Shown here in pieces: positions 22,901-33,000 of a stretch of DNA of 64,000 nucleotides. Where the stretch lies: assembly GCA_029339195.1 (NCBI GenBank), contig JAPTJF010000095.1, positions 1 to 64,000 of the forward strand. The letters are read 5' to 3'. Made by a program: the position numbers and the translations under genes. The DNA is from Micractinium sp. NFX-FRZ (taxonomy: Eukaryota; Chlorophyta; Trebouxiophyceae; Chlorellales; Chlorellaceae). Position 1 is the first letter of the stretch, and the number at the start of each line of letters is the position of its first letter. The notes under the pieces were generated by a model, which was not told where the DNA came from, searched no databases, and saw only the letters and a program-made list of their open reading frames with translations.

Positions 22901-25088
22901 CACCCCACCGCCTGCCGCCCTCCCTCCGCTGCAGCTGCCCGGGCCTGCAGCAGCTGCGTTTGAACGGCCTGTGCGGCGCCTCTGGCTGGACCTTCAACCT
23001 CACGCCCAGCTCCCTTCCCGAGGGAGCCCCTCCCCCCGGCTTCCCGCGGCTCACTGTCTGCCAGGTGCGGGTTGGCCTGAACACTGTTCTGTACTGAAAA
23101 CGGTGCTGGAAAAGGGGAATAGTGTGCGTGCGCTGGGCCGCTTGCGTTGTGGCCATTGGCAGCTGGGCGGTGGTGCACGTCTTGCACTGCTGGCACCACC
23201 TCAGGCCGCTGTGCCCTGCATCCCATGTGTCTTTTCCACCCCCTCCCTTCTCCCTGCCCAGGTGGCCATCAAGTGTAAGCCCGACATTGCTGCTTGTACT
23301 GTCCACGTCTCTCTGATGAGCCCCCAAAATCTTGAATGCAGGTGGCCGCCAAGTCGAATCCTGACATGGCGGGGCTGGGCACGGGTGCCACCAACGTCAA
23401 CGACGCCTGCCTCACGCGGTAAAGTTAGAACGTGCAGACAAGTGTGTAGTGTAGTGTAGCCAGGGGGTTTGACAGCTTGAGGCACTCTTTGTGGGCAACG
23501 ACGCCTGCCGTACAGCCAGTCCTGTAGCCAGAAGCGCGACTGTTCTGATTCATCATGGGTTTGTTTGTGGGCGTCACCAAGAGCAACATCGGCTGCCTCA
23601 TGCGGTGGGCCAGGACTGCAGGGGGCAAAAGAGCGCAGCGGCTCACGTCGGCCTGTGCCTCTCACACCTACACGGTCAGATACCCCCCCGCCCACCCCCA
23701 CCCCTGCCCATCCCGCAGCCTGCTGGCGCACTCCCCGCTGTTGGAGGAGCTGGATGTGTGCGGCTGCGAGCGGCTGTCGGCCAACTGCCTGGGCACGGCG
23801 GTGCACCCAGGTGGGTGGTGGGCACGGGGGAGGGGAGCTCGCGTGATGTATGGCGGGTGGGCAGCAGGCAGGCTGGGCTGGCAGGAGCTGAGCGGGCACA
23901 CCGTGCAAGTGCATGGCGCATACACTGTTCTCCAGTGCCGTTCCTGATTCTGCTGATGGCCAACTATTAAACCTGTTGGACCCTTGCCCATACCTGCAGC
24001 CGCGCCGCTGAAGGTCGCGCTCCTCGCCCGCAGCGGCGCCTGCTGCGACGAGGCCGTCGCCTTCCTGGTGGACAGGTGGGGCGGGCCAGTGTGTGTTATG
24101 TGGACAGGAAGGGTTGGGCAGCGTGTGTTTTAGAAGCAGGTGAGTTGGGCCAGCTTGTGTGTTTGATGGGCAGGCAGGGTGGGGTGCCATGTCGCGGCAC
24201 CTCCAGAGGCTCACAGCTGGCCAGGCCAGGCCAGTTTGGTTGGCAGTGCAGTAGACACACATTCCTCACACAAGTTTGGCGGGACTCCCCTGCCACAGGT
24301 TTGGGGCCACCCTAGAGACGGGTTTATTTTTTGAGGGTGCCTAAACCCGAACATCTAAACCTATGCCTTCAAACCCCTGCCACAGGTTTGGGGCCACCCT
24401 CGAGACCATAGACCTCAGCTGGGGCGGCGCACGCATCACAGACGCCGCCGCAGCCGCACTGGCGCGCTGCTCACGCCTGCGCGCAGTCAGCCTGGCAGGT
24501 GCTGGCAGTGGGGCTGGCAGGTGGCCTGGGAGGAACGGGCAGTGGGGCTGGGAGGTGCGGGCAGCTGGCCTGGCAGCTGAGGGAGCAGGCCTGATAGGTG
24601 GCCTGGCAGGTGCCTCATGCTGGCTGCTGCTGTGCACTACCGGGCGGGTGTAAGCTCCCAACCGGCTCTCATGCCAGGCTGCAACAAGGGCCAGGCCGCA
24701 ACAAGGGCCAGGCCCTGTTTTTCCCTGAAGCGCCGGCCGGCAGTGCCGTCACGACTGGTGGCGTGCTGCTTTCCATTCCTTCTCTGGTCTGATGCCCAGT
24801 GTCTTCCTCGCCCTCTTTTGGGTTGCAGGCACTGCCGTCACTACAGACGGCGTGCGGCAGCTGCTGCTTGCATCAGACCAGCACGCAGCCACCGCTGCCG
24901 CAGCTGTTGCCGCAGGCAGCGGGCAGGCCCTCAGTGGCAACAGCAGCGGCGGGCGTGCTGGAAGCAGCAGCAGCAGCAAAAGCCGCCTGGAGTTGGATGT
25001 GAGCAGCTGCCGGGGGCTGGACCGTGCGGTGCGGCAGGCAGCCACGCTGGATGGGGGGAAGCTGCGGGCGGCACTGGGCCTGGCTTGA
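19990..25088 (+). CDS. F-box / leucine-rich-repeat protein
   Basis: Twelve exons join in phase: 19990-20413, 20815-21002, 21301-21465, 21795-21881, 22201-22327, 22660-22705, 22935-23064, 23342-23418, 23719-23810, 24000-24075, 24386-24498 and 24829-25088, giving 594 residues. The N-terminus is basic and disordered (KSKKGTPPKRKRRPR), a likely nuclear signal. An F-box follows (LDLPHDVLCNVLRLACAP ... CVSRAWRAAVEACPDLWQ), then leucine-rich repeats of the AMN1/FBXL type (CCPRLSSLALAHCTQYSDRG, LRRLDLSFTQ, LEELDVCGCERLSANCLG, LETIDLSWGGARITD). Such proteins give substrate specificity to SCF ubiquitin ligases, with the F-box binding SKP1 and the repeats the target; the target is unknown. Most introns carry copies of adjacent exon edges (see findings). 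Confidence 0.9.
20456..20610. repeat. GT microsatellite and 74-bp tandem duplication
   Basis: A (GT)n run is followed by GGGCCAAGAAGTGTATTGAG at 20480. Both recur 74 bp later, including GAAATGCCTGGCACAGTCACC, with two or three differences. Located in intron 1 of the F-box gene. Confidence 0.9.
20710..20766 (+). repeat. Exon ghost of the F-box exon (exon 2)
   Basis: A copy reading PDLWQHINLSF precedes the true exon 2 sequence PDLWQHISLSW by about 122 bp. About 40 of 57 bases match the true exon. Confidence 0.8.
21598..21735 (+). repeat. Two exon ghosts of F-box exon 4 start
   Basis: CAG-GTCTCCCC copies start at 21598 and 21683, ahead of the true exon 4 at 21795 (CAG-GTCTCCCCCAAGGTG). The second reads on as GCTGGGGCCTGGTGGTGCGC, against GCTGGACCTGGTGGTGCGC, and then hits a stop. 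Spacing is 85 and 112 bp. Confidence 0.9.
23262..23300 (+). repeat. Exon ghost of F-box exon 8 start
   Basis: CAG-GTGGCCATCAAGTGTAAGCC at 23262 mirrors the true CAG-GTGGCCGCCAAGTCGAATCC at 23342, with an 80-bp offset. Confidence 0.85.
23485..23612 (+). repeat. Two exon ghosts of F-box exon 8 end
   Basis: The true exon end AACGACGCCTGCCTCACGCG (donor 23419) recurs as AACGACGCCTGCCGTACAGC near 23498 and as AACATCGGCTGCCTCATGCG followed by GTGGGC, with donor at 23605. Confidence 0.8.
24076..24190 (+). repeat. Intronic tandem units after F-box exon 10
   Basis: Units built on GTGGACAG / GGGCCAGTGTGTGT follow the true exon 10 end (GTGGACAG, donor 24076). Units with TGGACAG, GAAGCAG and GGGCAG ends repeat every 35-50 bp. 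Confidence 0.6.
24285..24330 (+). repeat. Exon ghost of F-box exon 11 start
   Basis: CCCCTGCCACAG-GTTTGGGGCCACCCT before and at 24299 is identical for 27 bp to the true acceptor and exon start at 24386. It then diverges. Offset is 87 bp. Confidence 0.95.
24500..24600 (+). repeat. GGCTGGCAGGTG minisatellite after exon 11
   Basis: Irregular CTGGCAGGTG / GGGCAGTGGGGCTGG units begin right at the exon 11 donor (CTGGCAG-GTGCTGG), as if seeded by it. Confidence 0.75.
24739..24790 (+). repeat. Exon ghost of F-box exon 12 start
   Basis: A copy reading GSAVTTGGVLL precedes the true exon 12 start GTAVTTDGVRQLL (24829) by 90 bp and then hits a stop. Confidence 0.85.
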
Positions 25089-25442
25089 GCGGCCCCTGCC
25101 CCTCAGGGCAGTGTGTGTCAGCGGCACATTTGGGGCTCAAGGCCAGCCCGCCGTGGACTGCTGTATCCTTTTGACTGCCCATTAACTGCATGCACCGGGA
25201 TCTTGGCTTTGCTGCTGCTTAGAGGTTGCGAATTACGATGATGACATGAAATGGTCAGAATCAGCTGGGAAGAAAAGCAGGTCGCAGGGGGAAAGGGCAC
25301 AAGTTCAAGGAAGGGATACAGGGGGGTACTGGCAAGGCGCCGTAACTGTTCTCACATCTGGGGCACACACCTTCAACCCCGCTGCTGCGCCTTGGTACCT
25401 TTGGAACAGGCTGCAGCACCTGTCCCGTTGGCTTGACGGGCC

Positions 25443-27076
25443 TCAGGCCTGCTGTGCCGGCGCCTGTGTGCCCACCACCTGCACGCCCACCGTTCGCTTG
25501 CGGGCGCCGTCCAGCTCAACAAGCAGCACCGACTGCAGGGGGGAGGGGAGGGGGCGGGAGGCAGCAGAATCACAGCGCTGCGCTGGAAGGCGGGGCACGC
25601 AGCAGGCATCGAGGCGCGACGGCAAGTAAGCAGACAGCAGGGACTAATAACAACAACCACCCAAGCACCGCCCACCCACCTGCCAGGTGCCCAGCGCCAG
25701 CTGGCCGCCCGTCACAGGTATGGTCTCGGAGTTGCCCAGCATCATGGACAGCAGGTGGGAGTGCGCATTCTGGGGCTCCTGCGCAGCCCTGCAGGCGAAT
25801 CATATAACACGGGTGGGTTGATGGACGGTCTTCAATGTAAATAGTTCCCAGCACCAACAGAGCACGTGGAGAGTGTGCTCTGCGGCCCGGCAAGCAAATT
25901 GGCGGGTGCAGCGCAGGCAGGCAGCATGGGAACAGTCATCGCCAGGGCCAGACCCCCGGGGGGTCGGGGCGGCAACCAGGCAGCACACCAAACTAGCTTG
26001 TCCATGCAGCAAACCAATGCAAGCCGCGCCTTCAGGAGCGCGCCTGCACAGCGCAGGGCGATGCCCAGGGCCCCCGCCCATCACCACCAGCCTCCCCCGT
26101 GACCTAACCTCACTCACCACGCCTCCCAGCCGCCGGGCCAGTTGGGTGGCGCCTCCCGGTAGTGCAGGTCGTTGTGCAGGTACGGCTCCTGGGGGGGAGC
26201 CAGCTTGTGCAGGAACTGCCGGGCAGGCAAGGAAATACACAGAAAACAGTGAACTAACATCCGGTTGCTGAGTACTTTGCAAGCTCGCTGCAGCCAGCCA
26301 GCTTGTGCAAGAGCTGCGGGGCAGGCGGATGTGGTGGTTTGCTTAGTGTTGTGCGGAATTGCTAGAGGCATCAACTAGTCAGCTGTCATGCTCGGTGCGG
26401 CTCCTATGCTGCCGTAGCCATGCGGCTGCACCCACCTGTCGGATGTCGTCCAGCAGCCGCACCTCGCACTCGTTGATCGTCACCGCCGTGGTGGTGTGCC
26501 GGCTGAGCACGTTCACAAACCCCTCCCCCACACCCAGCCGCTCCACCTCGGCACGGATCTGGAAGGGGTAGGTGTGTGGACAGGTGCCACGTGTCAGTGT
26601 TGGTGTCCAAGAGTTGCACAAGGCACGCACATTTGCTGGATGTGTTCAACTGTTGTCAGCCTGTACGTAGTGTGCTCCAAATCATACCCGACAAATCCCC
26701 ATGGTCCGCACCGTGGCATGAGAGGCAGGCATGGGAGGCAGCGGGCAGCAGCGTGGGGGGCAGCAGACAGCAGGCAGTGCAGGCCAGCACCAGGGCTCCC
26801 AGCTGTCTCCTGTTCACGCTTCCACAGCCCAGCAATTGAGTGAGCGTGCTGCCTTACCTGAGGCGTGATGTCGACGATGTGGATGCCCGGCTTGGTCTCC
26901 AGCTCTAGCTGCGTGTAATGGAAGACGCTGGGGGCGCCAGCCGCCACCGCCTGCACCTGTGTCGAGCTGGCGGACGCATGCACCGCCAGTCCTGCCGGCC
27001 TGCGCGCATTGCCCGAGATCTGCCTCCGTGCGGGCGGCGCGCAGGGCGCGTGGGTGAAGGCCGCGCGGAGCTGCAT
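25443..27076 (-). CDS. YjbQ / UPF0047 family protein, probably plastid-targeted
   Basis: Five exons join in phase: 27076-26858, 26558-26436, 26215-26118, 25788-25680 and 25532-25443, giving 212 residues. Residues 1 to about 50 (MQLRAAFTHAPCAPPARRQ) are basic and Ala-rich like a transit peptide. The UPF0047 core follows: PGIHIVDITPQ, VLSRHTTTAVTINE with the conserved His-Thr-Thr, LHNDLHYRE with two conserved His, NAHSHLLSMMLGNSETIPV and GGQLALGTWQSVLLVELDG. These match the family's HTSAxLxINE and xLALGTWQxIxLxExD motifs. The bacterial member YjbQ has been linked to a secondary thiamine-phosphate synthase activity, but the physiological role is unsettled. The start was chosen as the ATG giving the transit-like leader. 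Confidence 0.9.
26296..26330 (-). repeat. Exon ghost of YjbQ exon 3 start
   Basis: On the minus strand CGCAG followed by CTCTTGCACAAGCTGGCTGG at 26313 copies the true GGCAG followed by TTCCTGCACAAGCTGGCTCC at 26215. The reading is LLHKLA against FLHKLA. Offset is 98 bp. Confidence 0.85.
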
Positions 27077-27605
27077 TCCGCCGAGACGCTGCTGCTGGTT
27101 TGTGGCAGGCGCGGACGCCCAGGTCTGGAGAAGGGTGTGCTGATCTGGCCAGAGTACGCGCTTCGAGGCCTGCAAGTCCCCGTGGAAGCGCTGCCAGGCT
27201 GCCGCCAGGCGGGCAGCTCGCCGCAACCCGAGGGCGGAGCTGCAGGGCAGACCTTGCTTGCCTGCTTTCCATCACTCAGAAGGTACGTGCCTCTGGTACT
27301 CGTGGTAACACGGGTCATTCCATCCTTCTTCTGGCCTGCCTGACACACTGAATGCTGGGCAGAGTGCACACGGGTGAGGTGCCTCAACCGTTCCAGCAGC
27401 AGTGCCACTCAGTCTGCGGTGACCCAAAGCGGGCACTTCCAATGGCAATTGACAGGTGTGATTGCGAGACACTCATGAAAGACGAAGACAAGGCACACGG
27501 GATGAAGGATGAAACTTTAGCACTGATGGGTGCAGGCAGGCGCTCTGTTGGTGCTTCTCTGGGACCCGTCCGCTGCTCGTGGGCGATTCTCACGTCGGGC
27601 CCAGC

Positions 27606-29767
27606 TCACATCAGCCGCCCGGCATAAACGGCCCGGGGGTAGCGCTCCTGCAGCTCCTCCCACTGCACAGCGAGGACGACGGTAGGAGGAAAGTGAGGAT
27701 GAGGGTGATGGTGGGAGAGGGTGGGCAGGGGGGAGAGTGGGGCAGGCAGGCGGGCTGCAAGGACCCGGCAGTGCCGTACCGATTCCAAGCGCTCAAGCGG
27801 TTGAGGTAGGGCTCAGCCAGCAAACAATCCACCCCACAGGGCCGGCAGGGCAAATGGAACTCAGCAGCACGCTGGCCACAACACATAAAGAGGCTCCCCA
27901 CCCTCCCCGCCCACACACCTGCACAAAGAACTTGGAGGCGAGGCGGGAGTGGTACAGAATCTTGCCTGCAGCCAGGGAGGGCGTGTGCGGGAACCAGCGG
28001 GGCGGACAGGTGAGGTCAGGGCTGAAGCCACGCTGTGTCCTCTGTGTGGCACCAGGCAATGTATCACCAGCCCTTGGTACCACCCGCAGTCTTGCCACAC
28101 CCACACCCGCAGCCTCTGTCACGCCCGCACCCACCAGACAGGGAGAGTCGGTACACCCGGGCAATGCTCTCCACATACACCACCCGCGCGCCGCACACGC
28201 CCAGCAGCCTGCACGGGGGCCGAGGGACCAGGCGGGGAAGAAGGTGAGGCAGGCCAGGGAAGGTGAGGAGTGAGGGGAGGAGAAAGGCCTCTATACTGTT
28301 GGGAACAGTTCGGCTCCATGCGTTCTACATACGTTTTCATTTTGTCAAAGCCAGCAAGGCGGGCGGACTGCGGCACGGCAACCGGCGCAGCACCCAGTAC
28401 CTGTAGCTTCCACCTGGCTGCCTCCTCCCGCCTCTGCCCGCCTCCCAAACGACCCGCCCGCCTCCCATACGACCGCCCTCCCCTGCCTCCACACCCACCA
28501 CACCTGAGCAGGAAGGCAGCGGCGGCGATGGGGATGCAGGTGCCCGGGCCGTTGACCAGGACGACGTCCGGTTGGTGGTCCAGCACCACGGCCACTGCGG
28601 GAGGGGAGGAGCAAGCTGAGTACTATGTGATATAGGTGCCGGAGGCCGCAAGTCTGCATCTGGCACCAAAATTATATCAAGCCGCTGATGGTCCAGCACC
28701 AGTGATGGCACTGCGTGGCACTGCACGACAGTAGGCGCAGTGACAAGTGCTTGCGTATGCAGGGTGCATGACGCCATCAAGGCGGTCGGGTCGGGTCTCC
28801 AGCAATGCTGGGAAGCAGAGCACAGACATCCACTTGCAACGCAGGGTGCATACTGTCAGTAGGGGCCACACCCCCGCTGCTCCCGCCCACTCTCTCCTTC
28901 ACAGACCCCTCACCCCCTGCGCACCTGCCGCCCACAGCGCTCGCAGCGTGGTGGGCACGCTGCTCACAAAGCTCTGCCCCACCTCCCGGCTGCGCGGGAT
29001 GGACGCCACGCTGTATGCCTGCCCCTCCTGCTGCTGCTCTGCTGCCAGCAGGCGCCGCTTGGCTGGGCTCTCTGGAGATCGGGAGCCCGGCAGCGCCCGC
29101 CTCGCCTCCTGGTGCACCCGGCTAGCAGATGCCGCGGCGACGCGTGGCGAGCGCCGCACCGCCTGCTGCCCCGCCGCCGCTTTTCCGGCCGGCGTGCCGA
29201 TGCGCTTGCTAGGCGAACGCTTGCGGGCTGACCCAGGGGCCTCCTCATCTGCTGGAGTGGCAGCTGCTGCCGCTGCAGCCGCCTCGAAAGCTGCCGCCTT
29301 GTGCCCGCTGTGGTCGTCGGTCGCGGCCACCACGTAGCAGCGGGGGCGGTAGACAGACAGGTCGAACCCCGCCAGCAGAGCCATCATCTCCGCCGTATGC
29401 CCGCCTGCAGGGAGGAGGGAGGATGGCAGGCAGCAGGCAGCTTCCCTGGGCGGGCTCGTGCGGTGTGTCCCTGCTTCTACACTGGCTGCACTTGGCGGCA
29501 GGCGGCGGTGCCACCCCAGCAACCCTCCCTGCACGCACCGTGTGCTGCCTGCAGGCCCGTCACCGCCCTTCTGTGGATCCTTTCACGGAGCTCACAAAGC
29601 GCTTGCACCACCAGAAACGCAACAGCGCGCCACCCACCCGAGCCCAGCACAATCATCGTGCGTAGTTGGGAGCGCCGGCGGCTTTGGATGAACGCGATCA
29701 CCGCCAACAGCAGTCGGAGGATAAGCAGGGCGCCAGCAGCGCCCGCAACAAACGGGGCAATCGACAT
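27606..29767 (-). CDS. ALG14: ALG14, UDP-GlcNAc transferase anchor subunit
   Basis: Six exons join in phase: 29767-29638, 29404-28925, 28594-28504, 28208-28135, 27965-27919 and 27662-27606, giving 292 residues. An N-terminal membrane segment (GAAGALLILRLLLAVIAFI) precedes the GT-B nucleotide fold. Family motifs are VLGSGGHTAEM (40-50), PRCYVVAATDD, IPRSREVGQSF (179-189), PDVVLVNGPGTCIPI, VVYVESIARV and GKILYHSRLASKFFVQW, ending YAGRLM. ALG14 holds the catalytic ALG13 at the cytosolic face of the endoplasmic reticulum. Together they add the second GlcNAc to dolichol-PP-GlcNAc in N-glycan synthesis. An unusual Ala/Ser/Arg-rich insertion of about 85 residues (about 85-170, with ARKRSPSKR and SPESPAKRR) interrupts the fold after the ATDD strand. 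Confidence 0.95.
28650..28715 (-). repeat. Exon ghost of ALG14 exon 3 start
   Basis: On the minus strand a copy starting at 28710 reads AVPSLVLDHQRLDIILV, against VAVVLDHQPDVVLVNGPG in the true exon 3 (start 28594). Offset is 116 bp. The CGCAG acceptor is kept. Confidence 0.85.
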
Positions 29768-30081
29768 GGCTGCCGTGTGCCCCTGCCGCTGCCACGGGCA
29801 AATGGATCGACAGTGTATCTGGCGCGTGGGAGCTGTGCTGCCGATGGCAGTGGCCCGCAGCATGCGATGTGCGGTGGCACGCGTGTCCGCCAATGACTTC
29901 CGACAGTGCGGCCTAGCGAACGGTTTGCCCTGATCTTGGGATCGTGGCGAGGGCCCCGCGGGCGCTCACGGCCCGAGGCCTGAGCTTTTGTCTGCCCGCC
30001 GTGCAATTGAAGGGATTGGGAGTGTGTTCCTCCCACGGTTGCAGCCACTTTCCAGGCCACAGTAGGCCCGGCAAGGCGCCA
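29768..30081. promoter_or_regulatory. Divergent promoter interval, ALG14 / large unknown gene
   Basis: 314 bp lie between the ALG14 ATG and the first ATG of the plus-strand gene. No TATA box stands out. Confidence 0.35.
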
Positions 30082-33000
30082 ATGGCTTGGGCAGACGGCG
30101 GGCTCATGGGAGAGATGGACGGCAGGGTTTTGGGCGGCGCCGACGGCGCCGCCGCCGTCGGCGGGGGTGCCACCTCCGAGCCGGGCAGCCTTCGCCTGCA
30201 GTTCTCTGGGCGGCAGCGCCTAGGGGGGCATGTGGCCTGGGATGGGGTCAGCGGCCTGCTGGCGGCGGAGCTGCAGCCGGGGTTTGGCGAGGGCAGCAGA
30301 TGCGGCAGCGGACCGTCTGGCCTTCCAGTGGCCATTTTGAACCCGCAGGCACCCGAGGTATCCCGCCGCCCTGTGCTGCCTGCCCGCCTGCGCCTGCCCG
30401 CCGCTCGTGCCCGCTGTACTTCCTGCATGGGCGGCATGCATGCTGGGCCTGCGTCAGTTGATGGGAGTTGCCCAGCTGTGGCTGCCGCACAGGCGCGTAA
30501 GAAAGGCAGCAACCCCTCTCTGCCTTTGGGCCCCCTCCATGCCCTGCCCCTTCTCACTCTACCCTGCAGAGTCACTTTGTCGCGCACGTGCCCACTGCCT
30601 CTCCCAACGAGCGGCTGGCAGCGCTGGCATGGTCGCCAGCTGGCAGCCGCCGCCTGCTGCTGACAGTGACCACGGCGGGGCGGGGGTATGCATGGACGAT
30701 GGACCCCCCCGCCCCCGCCCCGTCGGCAGGCAGCAAGCCAGCATCCTCCGGGGCAGCGGCGGCAGCGGGGGAGCCGGCCAGGCAGGCGCCTGTGCTGTGC
30801 GTGAATCGCTGGTTTGGGCGCCACGCCTTCACGCTGCCTCTGCTGCGGCCCACCAGCCTTTCCGAGGAGCTGTCAATGGCGCCCCTGCCGGCCATAGACC
30901 ACCTAGATGCTGGCAGTGCTCGGGGCCAGCAGCAGCAGCAGCAGCAGCAGGGCAGCGAGGGCCCCACTGCACAGCTGCTGTGCTGCCGCTTTGTGGCGCC
31001 ACCTGTCACGGGGGCAGCTGGCTGGAACGTGGCGGCGGCGCCTCCCTTCGCTGACCGGTGGGTGGGGTGCTGGCGGTGGGATGCTGGTGTGTGTGGTGGG
31101 CAAGCTGGGGGGAGTGAGCAGAGTAGAACAAAGCAGAGTGGGAGGCTGTTGAAGCTGCGTGGCAGGTCCCCCGCCCTCCCGCCCAGCCGCCTCTCCCGTG
31201 TGCTCTTCTGCTGCCTGGCTGGCCTCTGCCTGATTCGCAGCCATCTCCCCATCTCCGCCCCCATGTGACCATAACCATTTCACTGCTTTCCCCACCCCGC
31301 CCTGCTGCGCAGGCCCATGACAGCTGCCGAGGTTGTGGCACACTACCGGCAGCGGGGCATCGAGCAGGCCTTTGCCCCTCCCCAGCCGCCGGCGCCCGCC
31401 GGCGACGCCGCCCCGCCGACGCACCAGCAGCAGCCGCAGCCGCCCCTGCACTGGCTGCGCCCCGGCCTGCTCTGCTTTGCTGCGGTGACCAGCATGGGCC
31501 AGCTGATGCTGGCGTGCAGCAGTGGGCGCAGCGCGGGCGAGTGGAAACTGGCGCAGCCGGTGCAGCTGCCCGTCACCTCGGCTCGCTCCCTGCGGTTGGC
31601 GGATGTGGCAGCGGCCGGCGACAGCGGAGGGTTGCTGGTAGCGGCAGCGACCACAGCGGCAGCAGACGGCCCTGTGCTCCTTTTTGAGGTGGCAGGACCC
31701 CCGGCACCGCTGGTTGCCCGCACAGGCAGCCCCCCGCAGCAGCCCCAGCAGCAGCCGCAGCAGCACCAAAGGGTGGCTCGCCTGGTGGTCCCCCACTCGG
31801 CGGCCCCCTCGGGAGCCGCCACTCTGAGCCTGGCCTTCCTGCCGGGGCAGGCCGGCACCGGCGGCAGCACGCGTGTGCTGCTGACTTCCAGCGGCGTGGC
31901 GGGCACTCATGCCACGGTGCTGACCTGCAGCAGCAGCAGCAGCAGCGGTGGCCAGGGCGCGGGCGGCGGTGCCAGCGGCGCAGCGGGGCTGCACATGTGG
32001 CAGGTGCAGGCGGGCATCTCTGCCCCTCTGGATCCTGAGCACCTTTCGGCAGCGGCGGCGGCGGCCTGCCAGGATGGCGCGTCTGCTGTGGTCCTGCTGC
32101 CCGCAGCACAGCGCCTGCTGTGCCTGGCCAGCAGGGTGGCAGGCGACGGCAGCGGCACCAGCAGCCTGCTGCAGGGGCGCACGCCGGTGCAGGTGGCACT
32201 GCGGCTGCCGCCGCTGCAGCACCCACAGGCGGCGGCGGGAGCGGCAGACGCGTTGCCGGCGGCGGCGCAGCAGCCGGGCGTGGCAGTCTCGCCCAACAGC
32301 CTGTTTGCTGCTGTCGCGACGCCCGGCGCCTCCTCCCTGCTGCTGCTGCCGCTGCTGGAACAGCCCAGCCGGTCTTTCGAGGTCGGAGCTTTCATGCTGG
32401 AAGTGGGGAAGCGGTGAGTGCGGGAGCACTGCAACAGTCTCTGGGTTAGGGTGTGTGAGATGGAGCTTGGGGCGGCAGCGGTGGCGGCTCTGTGGCATGG
32501 CGACCTCGCCTGCCGCCGCTGCCCGCCTGCCTGCCTGCCTGCCTGCCTCCCGCTTGCCTCAGCCCTGCAGCTGGGACGCTCACCCCGCCAACTGCTCTTC
32601 GCAGGTGCTGCTATGCGCTGCTGGTAGCTGGCAGCAGCTGCTGCCAGTGGGACCTCACCGCCGCCGTGGGCTCCGCTTGCCGACAGTGGGGGCACCAGGA
32701 ACTGCAGGCAAGCCGCGTGGGGTTACATTTGTAGGTGGCAATTGGGGGCTTGGGCCTGGATGTAGTGAGGGTCAAGGAGTTTGGGCCGGCAGAGCTTGCA
32801 GGCAAGTGCCTGAGGTTTCCAGGGCGGGTCTCAATGGGTGCTTTCCCTCACTCCCATCTATGCTCTCGAACCGCTGACAGCGCTGCTGTCAGCACCAGGA
32901 CACGGGGAATCTCTGCCTGCCTGCCTGACTGCCTGCCTGCCTGATGAGCTCGCCCTGCCGGTTCATGGTGCCCCCGCCCCCGCCTGCAGCTGACTCAGCA

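Noticed and set aside
29944..30081. Upstream extension of the large unknown protein
   Set aside because: The extension begins at a non-ATG codon; the first in-frame ATG is at 30082.
30903..32498. Minus-strand ORF of 531 codons opposite the large unknown gene
   Set aside because: Antisense shadow of a 1.1-kb exon with strong codon bias. The plus-strand model is in phase over thirteen exons.
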